Below are positions 40,864-50,838 of a stretch of 64,000 nt of DNA, piece by piece. The translations under genes and the position numbers were made by a program. The notes beneath the pieces are model-generated. The model searched no databases, was not told where the DNA came from, and worked only from the letters and a program-made list of their open reading frames with translations. Numbering within the stretch: the stretch's first letter is position 1; every line of letters starts with the position of its first letter. Source of the DNA: Prorocentrum cordatum (lineage: Eukaryota > Sar > Dinophyceae > Prorocentrales > Prorocentraceae); assembly GCA_963575745.1 (NCBI GenBank), contig CAUYUJ010018577.1, positions 124,501 to 188,500 of the forward strand. Reading direction: 5' to 3'.

Positions 40864-41749
40864 GAGAGAGAGGGAGAGAGAAGCTAGAACAAGAAAGAGC
40901 GACGGAAGGGGGAAGAGGGTGGTAAGGGGGGGCAAACTAATGAATGCAATGGGGATCTCCACAGAGGCTAGTGGCATGAACCACCCCCGTCGGAGCGTCA
41001 AACGAGTGATTCCCTTTGTCAACTTCCGTGGCGATGCAACCGCAGACGACGCAGACGAGGAATCTCAAGAGCAGGTGTCCCTCGTCACGCGCTACTTCAA
41101 CGGCGCCAAGGCCATGGAGCTCCTCTCAGATGGTACTGAGGTGCCCGCGACATCCTACGAGGCGGGCTCGGCAGGTTTCATCGTCGCGAAGTGGTCGGAC
41201 GGTGCAAGCTTAGAGACAGAGTTGCCCAATGCCTTGCTCAAGGACGGTCAGATCATGAATTACCTTCCTCCAAAGGCACCGCCAGCAAGGAGATCCGCAG
41301 CAAAGAGCAAGGCGAAGGCGAAGGCGAAGGCGAAGGCCAAGCAGGTCAAAGAGGGCATCGACGACCTGTTCGACGACGGAGAGGTCGAACCAGAAGAGCC
41401 AGATGAAGCAGATGACGGAGTTCCAGAAGACGTCGTTCCAGAAGACGTCCCACCACTTCGCTGTGTGCCAGTTGCAGGACACAACTCAGGTTGGTGCCTT
41501 CACTTGATGACAGCTCCAGCAGATCGCGCCCAGGTCCTGTCGGTCACAGGCAAGGCTTGCGCAGAGACGACGCTGACTCCGAAGGCAGTGGTCGACATGG
41601 TACTGGAGAACCCTCGCGCGCAGAAGATCCTGTCGGAGATGCCAGACACGATGAAGGTGAAGAACTGGCCAGCTGGTATCCTCGAAGGTTTTCGCAACCT
41701 ATGCCGTCAAGTCCGAGACGAGGTGATTAGTGACAACCAGGCTGCGTGA
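40169..41749 (+). CDS. Charged protein with KWSDG and AKAKAK segments (gene O)
   Basis: The ATG at 40169 follows a spliced-leader relict. There are two exons, 40169-40630 and 40967-41749, giving 414 residues after removal of a 336-nt introner. The N-terminal half is globular and mixed (EATPERISETIGEHINEIVK, SLNLAIYANKLNNLISFHAG). Then come a Ser/Gly/Gln linker at the intron site, SAGFIVAKWSDGASLETELP resembling the ATW-x-DG module of F and H, a SKAKAKAKAKAKQVKEG basic tract, an acidic stretch, and a C-terminal part with LTPKAVVDMVLENPRAQKIL and GFRNLCRQVRDEV. The frame stays open through the intron, so intron retention would insert 112 residues. Function unknown; likely nuclear by composition. 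Confidence 0.7.
40631..40966 (+). mobile_element. Introner-type intron in gene O (336 nt, TIRs, AGGC duplication)
   Basis: The donor is CAG|GCATAC (GC type) and the acceptor CACAGAG|GCTAG. AGGC occurs at both ends (40629-40632 and 40965-40968), so the duplication supplies both splice sites and the joined exon (GGT CAG CAG GCT AGT) restores one target copy. The left end, GGAGATTCCCATTGCACGCA and on through TTAGTTTGCCCCC (40638-40670), is inverted at the right end (40926-40960) with about 30 of 34 positions matching; weaker similarity continues inward. The centre is a (GA)n run of about 100 bp. The length is a multiple of three with no stop in frame. Confidence 0.85.
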
Positions 41750-41759
41750 TAGACGCTGC

Positions 41760-42380
41760 TTGGATATCCTACGGAGGAGTTCGGAGGGTAGACAGCCCAG
41801 GAGGTGACAGATGAGATCGGCGGCTGGAGTGGAGCGTGCTACGTCTTACGATTCGGGAGACGCTCCAGCAGAAAAGCTGAGCCCCAGATTTGTCGTTGAT
41901 GACTGTACTCTACGGTGGACTCACCAGCTTGGGATAATGCTTGATCATCACCATAACGACAGCATTAACATCATCGTCATCATCATCACCACCGTCATGT
42001 ACGTCATCATCGCCATCATCGTCAACATCATCACCATCACCATCATCTTCGAAACCGACGTCGGTAACATCAGCGACACTATGTATCATCACCACCACCG
42101 CCATCACACCATCATAATTGTATCTCTGTCGCCATCGTCATCAATAGCATCATTGTGGTGACGCCGTCGCCGTCGCCACCGTCGCAGATTGACGACGCTG
42201 ATAGCGTGCAACCCGAGCCAGGACTACAACGCCGTTTTCCCAGCAGGTGCCCCGTATAGCGACTACATTACAAACTTAAACGCACGTATATGCATCCATA
42301 TTGGCTCGAAGATGCACCCAAACCGATCACGATGATGCTTGCGATGATCGGAACGGCGCTCTTTAAATTCCACATGCGAG
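41760..42380. other. Spacer between genes O and L with (ATC)n-rich tract
   Basis: The downstream region of O contains a stretch of ATCATC/ACCATC at about 41945-42110 on the plus strand. No gene is supported. Confidence 0.55.
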
Positions 42381-42433
42381 TCTAGCTGCGTGGCGATGGT
42401 GATGAATGAACATGGTGATGACGGTGTCGATGG

Positions 42434-42451
42434 ATGCAATTTAGGCTCAAA
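42434..42451 (+). other. Possible spliced-leader relict upstream of gene L
   Basis: GATGCAATTTAGGCTCAAAT shares ATTT and GGCTCAA with the leader 3' end (12 of 14 positions). It lies on the coding strand, 46 bases before the ATG at 42498. A match this good could occur by chance once or so in a window this size, so position is the main argument. Confidence 0.45.
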
Positions 42452-42497
42452 TCTCTGTCAGGTTTTGTGGGTGCGACGCCTTGTCCATACATTCACC

Positions 42498-43571
42498 ATG
42501 GTGAAGCGTGGTGCGGCAAAGGCTGCAACTACGCCTGTGCAGAAATCGAAAGGGGTCACTAAGGATATGGCCGCATCCACCGAGAAGATACCCAAGCCAG
42601 TTGCGAATGCCAAGGCTGCGATGGAGAAAGCGGGCGTGGAGATTACAGGGGACAACTTGAAATCCTATCTCACCAAGAGAGATTGGGATGCAATTACCTC
42701 GAGCTTCAGAACCGCGCTGACTGAGCACCAGCGGAACTCCTACAACCATCTGAAGACCGACGCCGACCGCAGGGCCCAGGTGGCCCACTACGTCCTGGAC
42801 CCAAGCGACTTCAAGGCGAGGGGCCTCAACTCGACCTCCGTCTACGACACCACCGAAGACAGGGAGCAGGGGGCGTGGCTGATGGAGTCGCAGATCGGAG
42901 GCCCGATGTACCTCAACGACCCAGCCTTGGCCAGGATCCTCTGCGAGTCAGGCGAGCTCGAGGACCGAGAGAACGAGTGCGAATCACTTCGTGTAAAGAA
43001 AATTCCCCAGTACTGGCTGTCCCAAAAGATGCTCATGAAAATCACTGGGAAGACGGACGAGTCGAAGGCAATCCTAGAGGCCAACCTGACGAAGGACGAG
43101 TACGAGGCCGTCTCGACGAGCATGAGAAGCAAAGCCATCAGCGGCGAGATCAAGCAGAAAAAGAAGGCCACCCCTCAAAGGAAGGAGGAGACGCCCGAGC
43201 AGAAGGAGATACGTGATGCCAACTCCGAGAAGACAACGTTCGCCAAGAAGCTCAAGTCGCTGTTCGAGAGAGTTCGCAAGGACTGCGCAGATAACGCTGG
43301 CCTCATCTCCTCGATCGCATCCCGCGGCTATCCAGAGGAGTTCTGCAAGCACCTCAACGCCCAGATCGACCAGGTGCGGGTTGCGGTGGACGAAGCGGCC
43401 AGTATCTACGCGAAGGAGGTGATCAAGCAATCGGCTGAGACCTTGGAGGGCATCAAGACTCAGACGGAAACCTTCGAGGCCGCCACGAAGAGTTTGGACG
43501 CCGCGTATGCCAGCGCCAAGAAGTGCGTCTTCGCAGACATCAGGAGCCTGACGGCCAATCGGAGCTCGTGA
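42498..43571 (+). CDS. Family-X protein, intronless (gene L)
   Basis: The ATG at 42498 lies in CACCATGG. The single open frame gives 357 residues with no sign of introns. The N-terminus is basic (MVKRGAAKAATTPVQKSKGV). ITSSFRTALTEHQRNSYNHL and DRRAQVAHYVLD correspond to the GRW...WAK region of E and G. ENECESLRVKKIPQYWL corresponds to their SES...YF region. The C-terminal 120 residues (LKSLFERVRKDCADNAGLIS onward to YASAKKCVFADIRSL) form a helical domain, matching the C-terminal helical block of E. Similarity is moderate, by eye. Intronless structure while E and G have five or more introns, together with a possible leader relict, suggests a retroposed copy. Confidence 0.7.
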   Translation: MVKRGAAKAATTPVQKSKGVTKDMAASTEKIPKPVANAKAAMEKAGVEITGDNLKSYLTKRDWDAITSSFRTALTEHQRNSYNHLKTDADRRAQVAHYVLDPSDFKARGLNSTSVYDTTEDREQGAWLMESQIGGPMYLNDPALARILCESGELEDRENECESLRVKKIPQYWLSQKMLMKITGKTDESKAILEANLTKDEYEAVSTSMRSKAISGEIKQKKKATPQRKEETPEQKEIRDANSEKTTFAKKLKSLFERVRKDCADNAGLISSIASRGYPEEFCKHLNAQIDQVRVAVDEAASIYAKEVIKQSAETLEGIKTQTETFEAATKSLDAAYASAKKCVFADIRSLTANRSS

Positions 43572-43589
43572 GCGAGCCAGTGGGGGCCA

Positions 43590-43705
43590 GAGAATTCTCG
43601 AATTTTTCTCGAATTCCAAAATTCAAGATTCTCGAATTTTGTTTTCCTTATAAAAACAATATAAACAGAAATTCGAGATTCTCGAATTTCTCAAATTCGA
43701 GATTT
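43590..43705. repeat. Cluster of AGATTCTCGAATTT palindromic repeats
   Basis: ATTCTCGAATTT and close variants recur five times just after the stop of L, including AAATTCGAGATTCTCGAATTT-type near-palindromes and a TATAAAAACAATATAAAC stretch. It could be a 3' UTR or spacer structure. No coding sequence is seen. Confidence 0.75.
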
Positions 43706-43854
43706 TCTGGCGGGGCGGGGCGGGGTAGCCGGTACCGGTGGCAGCGCTGCGTAGAGCTCCGCGGGGGGCTCGAGGCTTTGAAGGGGCCTGAAGCACGCCT
43801 CCATCGAGGAAGTGCTAGCCCGCGCGATGCAGGCGCATCGGCATGCAGTCGTCT

Positions 43855-44030
43855 TTCCTCTCTCGCTCTCTCTCTCTCTATCTCTCTTTCTCTATCTCCC
43901 CTCCCATTCTCAACGCCCCACTCCTCTGACCCACTCTTCCTCTTTCTATCTCTCTCCTTCTCCTCTGCTGCAACCCCCCCCCCTCCCCTCTCGGGGGGGA
44001 GGAAGGGGCAGGGGGGGGAATGGGAAACGG
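43855..44030. repeat. CT-rich simple repeat and C/G runs
   Basis: TCTCTCTC tracts, pyrimidine-rich DNA and a C10/G6 hairpin-like segment near 43974-44000. The 43710-44600 interval has no supported gene. Confidence 0.7.
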
Positions 44031-44614
44031 AAGTGAGAAACACGGTAAGAAATCTGATCGTCTTCATCCTCCTACTCTTGCTATTCGCCCTTCGCTCGTC
44101 CACTACTCTTACAGCCGACTTGAATCGGCGCACTGCTGCGAAGCGAGTGTTTCTCTGACGACCGCGGAGGGGCTGCGGTTCCATGAACGATACCGTCGGT
44201 TGCACAGCGTTGGTGCGGCAAGCGTGGATTATCGTCATCATCCGTATTCAAGCGTAGCTTATCGTCATCATCCCCATCATCGTCATGATTGCAGTCATCG
44301 TTATAGCAAGCACCGTTAGCATCATAGTCATGGGAGTATGGCATCATCAGCGTCATCGTCAGCTTCATCGTCAACTAATGCAGGATGTCTCCCAGAGATC
44401 TCGATATTCACGTTTGGGGATGTTGCGTCGTCGGGACATCCAATCCAATGCTGGCCCCCCTCCTCCCCCTCCCGTCATTCTGCGCCCCTCTGAGACCGAT
44501 GAGGCCAACCCACGGCGCGACCTGCTTGTTGCACTGTTCCTCCGCCTGCCCCCACAAGGCTCAAAGGAATGTTCGCCCTCGAGCTTGCCCCGCAGACCGT
44601 CCTCAGCATTATCG

Positions 44615-44637
44615 CCATCATCATCAGCAACACCACT

Positions 44638-44689
<52 letters not shown>

Positions 44690-44702
44690 GCATCAACATC
44701 AT
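44615..44702. repeat. (ATC)n/(ACC)n simple repeat
   Basis: About 85 bp of CACCAC and ATCATC on the plus strand, ending 40 bp before the leader relict of gene M. Confidence 0.9.
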
Positions 44703-44741
44703 CCAGCTCCTGCTCCTCCTCATCCACCGTCCCTCCTGCTC

Positions 44742-44762
44742 CCGCAGCCTTTTTGGCTCAAT
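44742..44762 (+). other. Spliced-leader relict upstream of gene M
   Basis: CCGCAGCCTTTTTGGCTCAA and the following T match the 21-base leader consensus at 18 positions. It is on the coding strand, 67 bases before the ATG at 44830. The next bases, ACCATTGCG, may be the worn start of a second truncated leader. Confidence 0.8.
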
Positions 44763-44829
44763 ACCATTGCGATACCTACATATATACGTATATATGCTGG
44801 CCTTGGTAGTGGCTGCGATATGTGTTGCC

Positions 44830-46590
44830 ATGCCTCCACCTGGCAGGGGAGGGATTCAACAGCGACTCGGCAGTGGCGATGCCAAGTCTTCTCAGCCCCA
44901 ACGCTCCCACAGTGGCGAATACTATGGATACATGTTTTCATCTGGCAGGATGACTGCAGGTGATGTTGCACTGGGTGCAAAAGCATTCGCGTGCGACGCG
45001 AGTGCGCCGAGAGATGTCACGGAGATGGCCAAAACAATGCAAGTTGGCAAAAAAAAGACGTTCAAAGATGCGAGTGAGCACACTGATAGTCGGAATGTTT
45101 CTAGGAATCTTCTTCGGACGATGGCGAAGTTTAAGTTATTGCCTACCCCTGTTCGTGTGAATGTGCCATTGTGGGATGCGAATGCAAACTCGTCGAAGCA
45201 AATGCCAGTTTCATTTCTGTTTCCTCATATCGTATTGCAATCGGTTGTGCCCGAAGGTGAGGAGGCTGAGTATTGCTCATTCGGTCAAGGGCAACAAGAA
45301 ATCAAGGACGACATGGAATCGTGGGGGAGACGGACTGGCTTGGATACGTCTAATTGCGCATCGCTCGCTCTATGGGGTGACGGGGCTCCGTGCACCAACA
45401 AGGACAGCATCGAGCTTCTCATCATGTACATTTTGAGCGGCACGCAGCGGCATCCTGTTTGGCTGTGCGCTGTTACCAAGAGGCGCCTGTGTCGCTGCGG
45501 CTGTTCTGGTAGACATACGTTCGACAAGCTCTTCGAAGTGCTGGCGTGGTCTTTTCGGGCTCTAGCAGCAGGCAAGCACCCTTCATATGATTGGGACGGC
45601 AAGCGATTTGAACCAGACAGCGAGCTTGGCCGACTCGCTGGCCAAGACCTTCGTATTCGTGGCGCGCTGCTGGCAAAACTTGGCGATTGGCAGTGGGTAA
45701 AACAGACAATGGGATTGACAGGATGGCGAGGTGAAGGGCGTGAAAAAAAATGCGTTTCAAGTGTCCTGCAACTGTACATAATTGCTGGGATTTCAGAATG
45801 TCAGCCCCATGGCGAAAAGCAGAGCAGGACTCCATGCCTGTGTTCTGGTCTCGCGCAGCTTTCTCAGGGCACTTTGTGTCTAAAATCTGGACTACGCCTG
45901 GATTCTCCCTTTCTTGCTTCAAGCTTGACTGGATGCACGTGGCAGATTTGGGTGTTCTACAATACCTGCAAGGTAATGTCATGTTCGAGCTGTTTCAAGA
46001 GCTTGGTGGGAATTCTGGCCAAGGGGGGGTGAAAGCATGCAGTGTACTAATTAATGGGTATGATCAAATGCATCGGCAGAGAGTTCGACCTCCCCTGGCC
46101 AGCAGATCTCACACCAACAATGATTCGGAAAGATGCCAGCAAGAGCCCAAAATTCAAGATGAAGGCTGCTGAAGGTAGAAGGTTTCTCAAGATTTTGACA
46201 GAGATTGTGCGGAGATTTTTCGTTGTGGACAACGACCACAAAAGGCTACGCCTCCAATGTGTTGAGATGTTGGCCGAATGCTACAATACTATCGACAACT
46301 GGGACGATGACACCTCACCACGCTTGCTTGCCGACTACGGTCGGAAACACTTGTTGTTGTACGCTGAGCTGAGTAAACAAGCCCGCGATATGAATGAGCA
46401 TACTTATTTGTGGAATCTGTTCCCTAAGCATCATATGTTCGCCCACTGCGTGGTTACTCGTCAGTGCCCGAAGCAAACGTGGAACTATTACATGGAGAGT
46501 CTCATCGGGGATGCAGCTTCAATCGCAGCCAAGATGAACCCATTGCATCTGCATACGGCCTTGCTGGATCGTTACGCGTGCACTTCGTGA
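44830..46590 (+). pseudogene. Transposase-like family protein, intronless, frame-broken (gene M)
   Basis: The ATG at 44830 (MPPPGRGGIQQRLGSGDAK) follows a leader relict. The frame reads without interruption to about 45745, with MPVSFLFPHIVLQSVVPEG, CRCGCSGRHTFDKLFEVLAW and LAKLGDWQWVKQTMGLTGW, paralleling the CQCGCRGWC and YIKGDW blocks of gene A. At the A8 run 45743-45750 the family-like frame shifts to FKCPATVHNCWDFRMSAPWR and LDWMHVADLGVLQYLQGN. It shifts again near 46050 to IKCIGREFDLPWPADLTP, MKAAEGRRFLKI and LFPKHHMFAH. Two shifts, at least one in a homopolymer, suggest a decayed copy, although assembly error is possible. No intron sites are seen. Confidence 0.65.
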
Positions 46591-46797
46591 GAACAAAAAG
46601 CAGGAAGGAAACATGTTGTTTGGAGATTTTCGTGTTTCGTGCTGTATTCCATGAGCGCTTCGCGCCGTTCCGAACCCAAGTTGCTCTTCGCCAGCGCTTC
46701 GCGCTCGACCCTTGGTGGTCTGATGCACTGTGGGCGCATCTTGGGCGGCGGTCTTGGTGTCCAACGGGCTTGGCCCGCCTAGGTGCCTTACGGCTCC

Positions 46798-46870
46798 TCC
46801 TCTTCCTCCCTCTCCTCCTCCTCCTCCTCTTCCTCCCCCTCCTCCTCCCTCCTCCTCCTCCCTCCTCCGC
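46798..46870. repeat. (CCT)n simple repeat
   Basis: About 70 bp of CTCCTC downstream of gene M. Confidence 0.85.
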
Positions 46871-46884
46871 GCTAGCGTTACCTT

Positions 46885-47095
46885 GCCCATGTCCTCGAAG
46901 CCCCCAGAGGCCCCCAAGAGGCCCAACATACTCCCAAGAGCCCCCCATGAGGCCCCTAAGCGTGCCTCGAGAGGCCCCAAGAGACATGCCCCGAGAGGCT
47001 TGCGAGACCGCCAGGAACCCACCGATACGTCCCAAGATACCCTTTTGGGCTGCTCTCAAGACACATCGCAAAAGACTCCGAAGAAACATTCATGA
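46885..47095. repeat. Degenerate GGCCCC-AAGAG repeats, block 1
   Basis: Words such as GAGGCCCCCAAGAGGCCC, GCCCCTAAGCG and GAGGCCCCAAGAGACATGCC recur at 15-30 bp spacing. Similar blocks occur at 50320-50570 and 61060-61490. No coding sequence is seen. Confidence 0.6.
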
Positions 47096-47309
47096 GGCCT
47101 CTGACCCGCAGAGTTCCCGAGGATTCTGACTGACGCCACGCTCCTCCAATATAGGGTTGTTCTCTTGGGCAACGTCCTGCCTTTGCTGGTGCGGATACGC
47201 GAAGCGTTAATGTGAGATACCACATGAACCAATTATGGGTGTTCGTATCACGCGCTACGAATTTGAACCCTGGTTTGCGCATCGCGCTCGATCGTGTACG
47301 TACATCGGC

Positions 47310-47470
47310 AAACAGTAAATCTGACAGTTTTATTCGGATCTTAATATTTTAATCAGAATTCATACTTTTCTTTAATATTTATTCGATCCGATTATTTTAT
47401 TCGAAATCGAAAAAATCATATCATATTTATTTGGAATAGTGGTTCTCATTATTTTTAATTGGATCTGGAT
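47310..47470. other. AT-rich border of GC island 3
   Basis: About 160 bp of A/T words (TTTAATATTTATTCGATCCG) preceding the GC island, as at island 2. Confidence 0.8.
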
Positions 47471-47481
47471 GGAGTGGGGAT

Positions 47482-47765
47482 GCGCCGTGCGCCCAGACGC
47501 CCGGGCCCGCCGGAGCGCCCGGGCGCGCCCGGACGCCCGGGCGCGACGCCCGGGCGCCCGGATGCCCGGACGCCCGGGCGCCCAGATGCCGGCGCCCAGA
47601 CGCCCGACGCCTGGGCGCCCGGACAGCTGGGCGCCCGGACGCCCGGGCGCCCGGACGCCTGGGCGCCCGGGCGCCCAGGGGCCCGAGCGCGCGGGCGCCC
47701 GGGCGCCCGGACACGCCTGGGCGCCCGGACGCGCCCGGGCGCCCGCGAGCCCGGACTCGATCGCC
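47482..47765. repeat. GC decamer island 3
   Basis: About 280 bp of CGCCCGGGCG/CGCCCGGACG units. It begins GATGCGCCGTGCGCCCAGAC, which matches an internal stretch of island 2 at 38834. The segment CAGATGCCGGCGCCCAGACG is shared with 39611. Confidence 0.9.
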
Positions 47766-47767
47766 AC

Positions 47768-49266
47768 CTCCACCGCCGAGTGGTCAGCTTGGGATCGTGC
47801 GAAGGGGGTCGGAGATGTGTCGCCACACCTGCAAATTGGAAATGCTGTTGCGTCGCGCCTGCGTCTGCTCCTCGCCGCGCGCTCCGCGCCGCGCGTTGGC
47901 TCGAACGGGCCGGGGCCATGACAAAAAGAAAGCTGATATTGGGCCCGGCGAATATTTGCGAGGAGGGCCCTTGGGCCCGACGAGCACGCGCTCGGGCGCC
48001 CCCCCCCCCCATGGATGGGGGTTAAGGGGTGACTGCACAGCTTGGCAGGTCTGCGCACTCACCCTCATCGAGACCCGCTGCTCCGATAGGACATCGCGCG
48101 AACCGACGCCTCTTATGGGATCCAATTAAACAAATCTCGAACTTGCATGGGATCTCGCTGGAACTGCCGCAATTCCACGGATAAAATCACACCGGGCCCG
48201 GCGCAGCCTCCCGGGCTCAACGCCCGGGCGCCGGGCGCCCATGGATCGACGTCTGGGCGCCCGGGCGCGGTCAACTTGGATCCAGAACCAAGTCCAAGAA
48301 GACCCTGTTAGGCTATGTACCATTCAACAAAGTCCCCCTGGATCTGCCACCACCACCGCCGAATGGCGAGCGCGTGGTGTCATGCTTGGGATCGTGCGAG
48401 GGGTTGGAAATGTGTCGCCATATACCTGCAAATTGGAAAACTGTTGCGTCGCGGCTGCGTCTGCTCCTCGCCGCGCGCGCCGCGCCGCGCGTTGGCTCGA
48501 GCGGGCCGGGGCCATAAAAAAAAAGAAAGCTAGTATTGGGCCCGACGAGCATTTGCGAGGAGGGCCCTTGGGCCCGACGAGCATACGCTCGGGTGGGTCT
48601 CCCCCCCCCCCCCATGGAGGGGGTTAAAGGGAAATGACTTTTTTCCAGCCGAAACGCGACGCTCCGCAAAACGAACTTGGCAGGGCGAGATTCCGGGCGC
48701 TCGACGCCCGCCAGGGCGGCCGGGCGCCCGGGCGACTGGACAGCTTGGCGGGTCTGCGCACTCACCCTCATCGAGACCCGCTGCTCCGACAGGACATCGC
48801 GCGAACCGGCGCCTCTCATGGGATCCCATTAAACAAATTCCGAACTTGCATGGGATCTCGCTGGAACTGCCGCAATTCCATTGCTAAAATCACACCGGGC
48901 CCGGCGCAGCCTCCCAGGTTCAACGCCCGGGCGCCGGGCGCCCATGGAACGACGTCTGGGCGCCCGGGCGCGGTCAACTTGGATCCAGAAACAGGTCCAA
49001 GAAGACCTTGTTAGGCTTTGTACCACCTCCAACAAAGTCCCCCTGGATCTGCCACCTCCACCGCCGAATGGGTTGGAAATGTGTCGCCATACCTGCAAAT
49101 CGGAAATGCTGTTGCGTCGCCGCTGCGTCTGCTCCTCGCCGCGCGCGCGCGCGCCGCGCCGCGCGTTGGCTCGAACGGGCCCGGACCATAAAAACAAAGA
49201 AAGCGAATATTGCGCCCGACGAGCATACGCTCGGGCGGGCCCCCCCCCCCCCGTGGAGGGGGTTAC
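47768..49266. repeat. Large satellite, three copies of a roughly 0.6-0.7 kb unit
   Basis: Copies start at about 47768, 48352 and 49057 (CCACCGCCGA...). Shared landmarks in order: AAATGTGTCGCC, CTGCAAATTGGAAA, GCGTCGCGnCTGCGTCTGCTC, GCGTTGGCTCGA, GGCCCGACGAGCA, a C9-C12 run before ATGGA-GGGGTTA, CTCACCCTCATCGAGACCCG, and ATCTCGCTGGAACTGCCGCA. The third copy stops after the C-run. On the minus strand, copies 1 and 2 hold a conserved short frame, GSRDVLSEQRVSMR, ending at a donor-like AGG|GTGAGT, so a captured exon is possible. Confidence 0.85.
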
Positions 49267-49269
49267 TTG

Positions 49270-50835
49270 AATCGATGTGGGGGTTGTTTACTGGTTCGGG
49301 TGAATATATCTACTTAAGCTCGCACATGCCAGACTTCGCTAAACAGCTTACGAAAGCAGAACGCGCAGTAGTTACCAAGTGTACACATTGCAGTTAGCGA
49401 ATAGTTAGCGGTTGTAGGCTAACTAGGTTAGGGCAGTTGCGCTAACCAGGCTAACCAGGTAAGCTTGCTACTTAGTGCGGGTGCTATGGGTGCGATTCTG
49501 GAAACCGCCGTAAACGGCGGAGGGGCGGGCGGGGTGTACATGAGCCAGCAACAAAACGCCAATAGCATGTATAGCTCACCGCTTGCATATTATCATCCTC
49601 TTTGAGCTTGTGCGCCCAAGGTCCAGATATCAATGTAATGTTGCTTCCCTGAACGTATATAAAGCCTACAGAGGCGATGTGAAACATATGTTGGTCTCTC
49701 TCGGGGTGTATACAGTCACCGAACATATGTAGACCTAATCGTATCCCTCCCCACGATGTGAGATGTGGATCAGCCAAAAAAGAGGCGGCAGGCAGTCTTG
49801 TGATATTACTTGTTGGGCTGAATATGAACACATAACTGTGAATCGTGTGGTATTCCAGTTTATATGTATATGTGCGCACAAAGTAGAAGCCCATGTAATG
49901 TTCTTCGCAGTATATGGGCCCACCGACTTCGAAGTGACGCTTTATAATGGTGTGCACTCGCAGACAACATGGCCATACCATGATGTTCATGTTTTGGGCT
50001 GTACGTGAGTCTACAGAACAGACTCCGATATCTTCTCTTGAGGTGTCTGATCACATACACGAAGCGTCAACATTGTTGCATTTCCGTCAGGGTGAAACGG
50101 GCGCGCAGACAATGGAAATACGATTGGTCAGGTTAAGGTTGTGCGTGATCCTCTGCACTGGGTTGTGCGGTGTTGGCGTGAAGCAATCGCGCTGCCAGTG
50201 GGCCCCTCTCGGGTCCCTTTTGTGGTCAAGGGCCTTCGCGGGCTCTCTTATTGAGGCGGGGCCAATCGGCGCCCCGTCGACACGGAATCACGGTTCCAAG
50301 AATACCCCAAACATCAACATCAGTAACGGCCCCAAGGAGGCCTAACATGCCCGATGAGACGCCTTTGAGAAAGCCAGGCGCCCGAGAGGGCCCCAAGTTG
50401 GCCCGATTGGAGCAACAATGGAGGGAACGCCCGAGAATGCCCATGGTTGATTCCAACATGCGGGGGCCATGGTGCTCAGAGTTCATTGACTGACGATTCC
50501 CGAGGGCCAGCAGCGGCCCTGAGAGGAGCAACGAAACGCCAGAGATTGCCCCGATAAGGGCCCCAACAGGGGCACATGCCGCTCGCAAGGGGACGGGTGG
50601 CGTTGGCCAACCCGCTCGTGTCGTGGCTTGCTTGATGGGGCGGCGGAGGGCCGATGAGGCACTATATTTGTTCAAGCTGCCTCGGACGACCCCCGAGAGC
50701 AGGAGGAGTGGGAGGAGCGGCGGGCTGTCTTGGATGACCCCCGAGAGTGGAGGGGGAGGGGAGGAGTCGGAATGAGAGCGGAGGATAGTGGAGGATAGTG
50801 AAAGGGAGCGGAGGTGAGCGGAGGGGGGGATACAT
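49270..50835. other. No supported gene; GGCCCC-AAGG repeats at 50320-50570
   Basis: The convergent interval between the plus-strand gene M and minus-strand gene P. Frames are short. A direct repeat of GTTAGCGGTTGTAGGCTAAC-like words lies at 49398-49460. The 50320-50570 part carries degenerate GGCCCCAAG words. Confidence 0.5.
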
Positions 50836-50838
50836 GGC

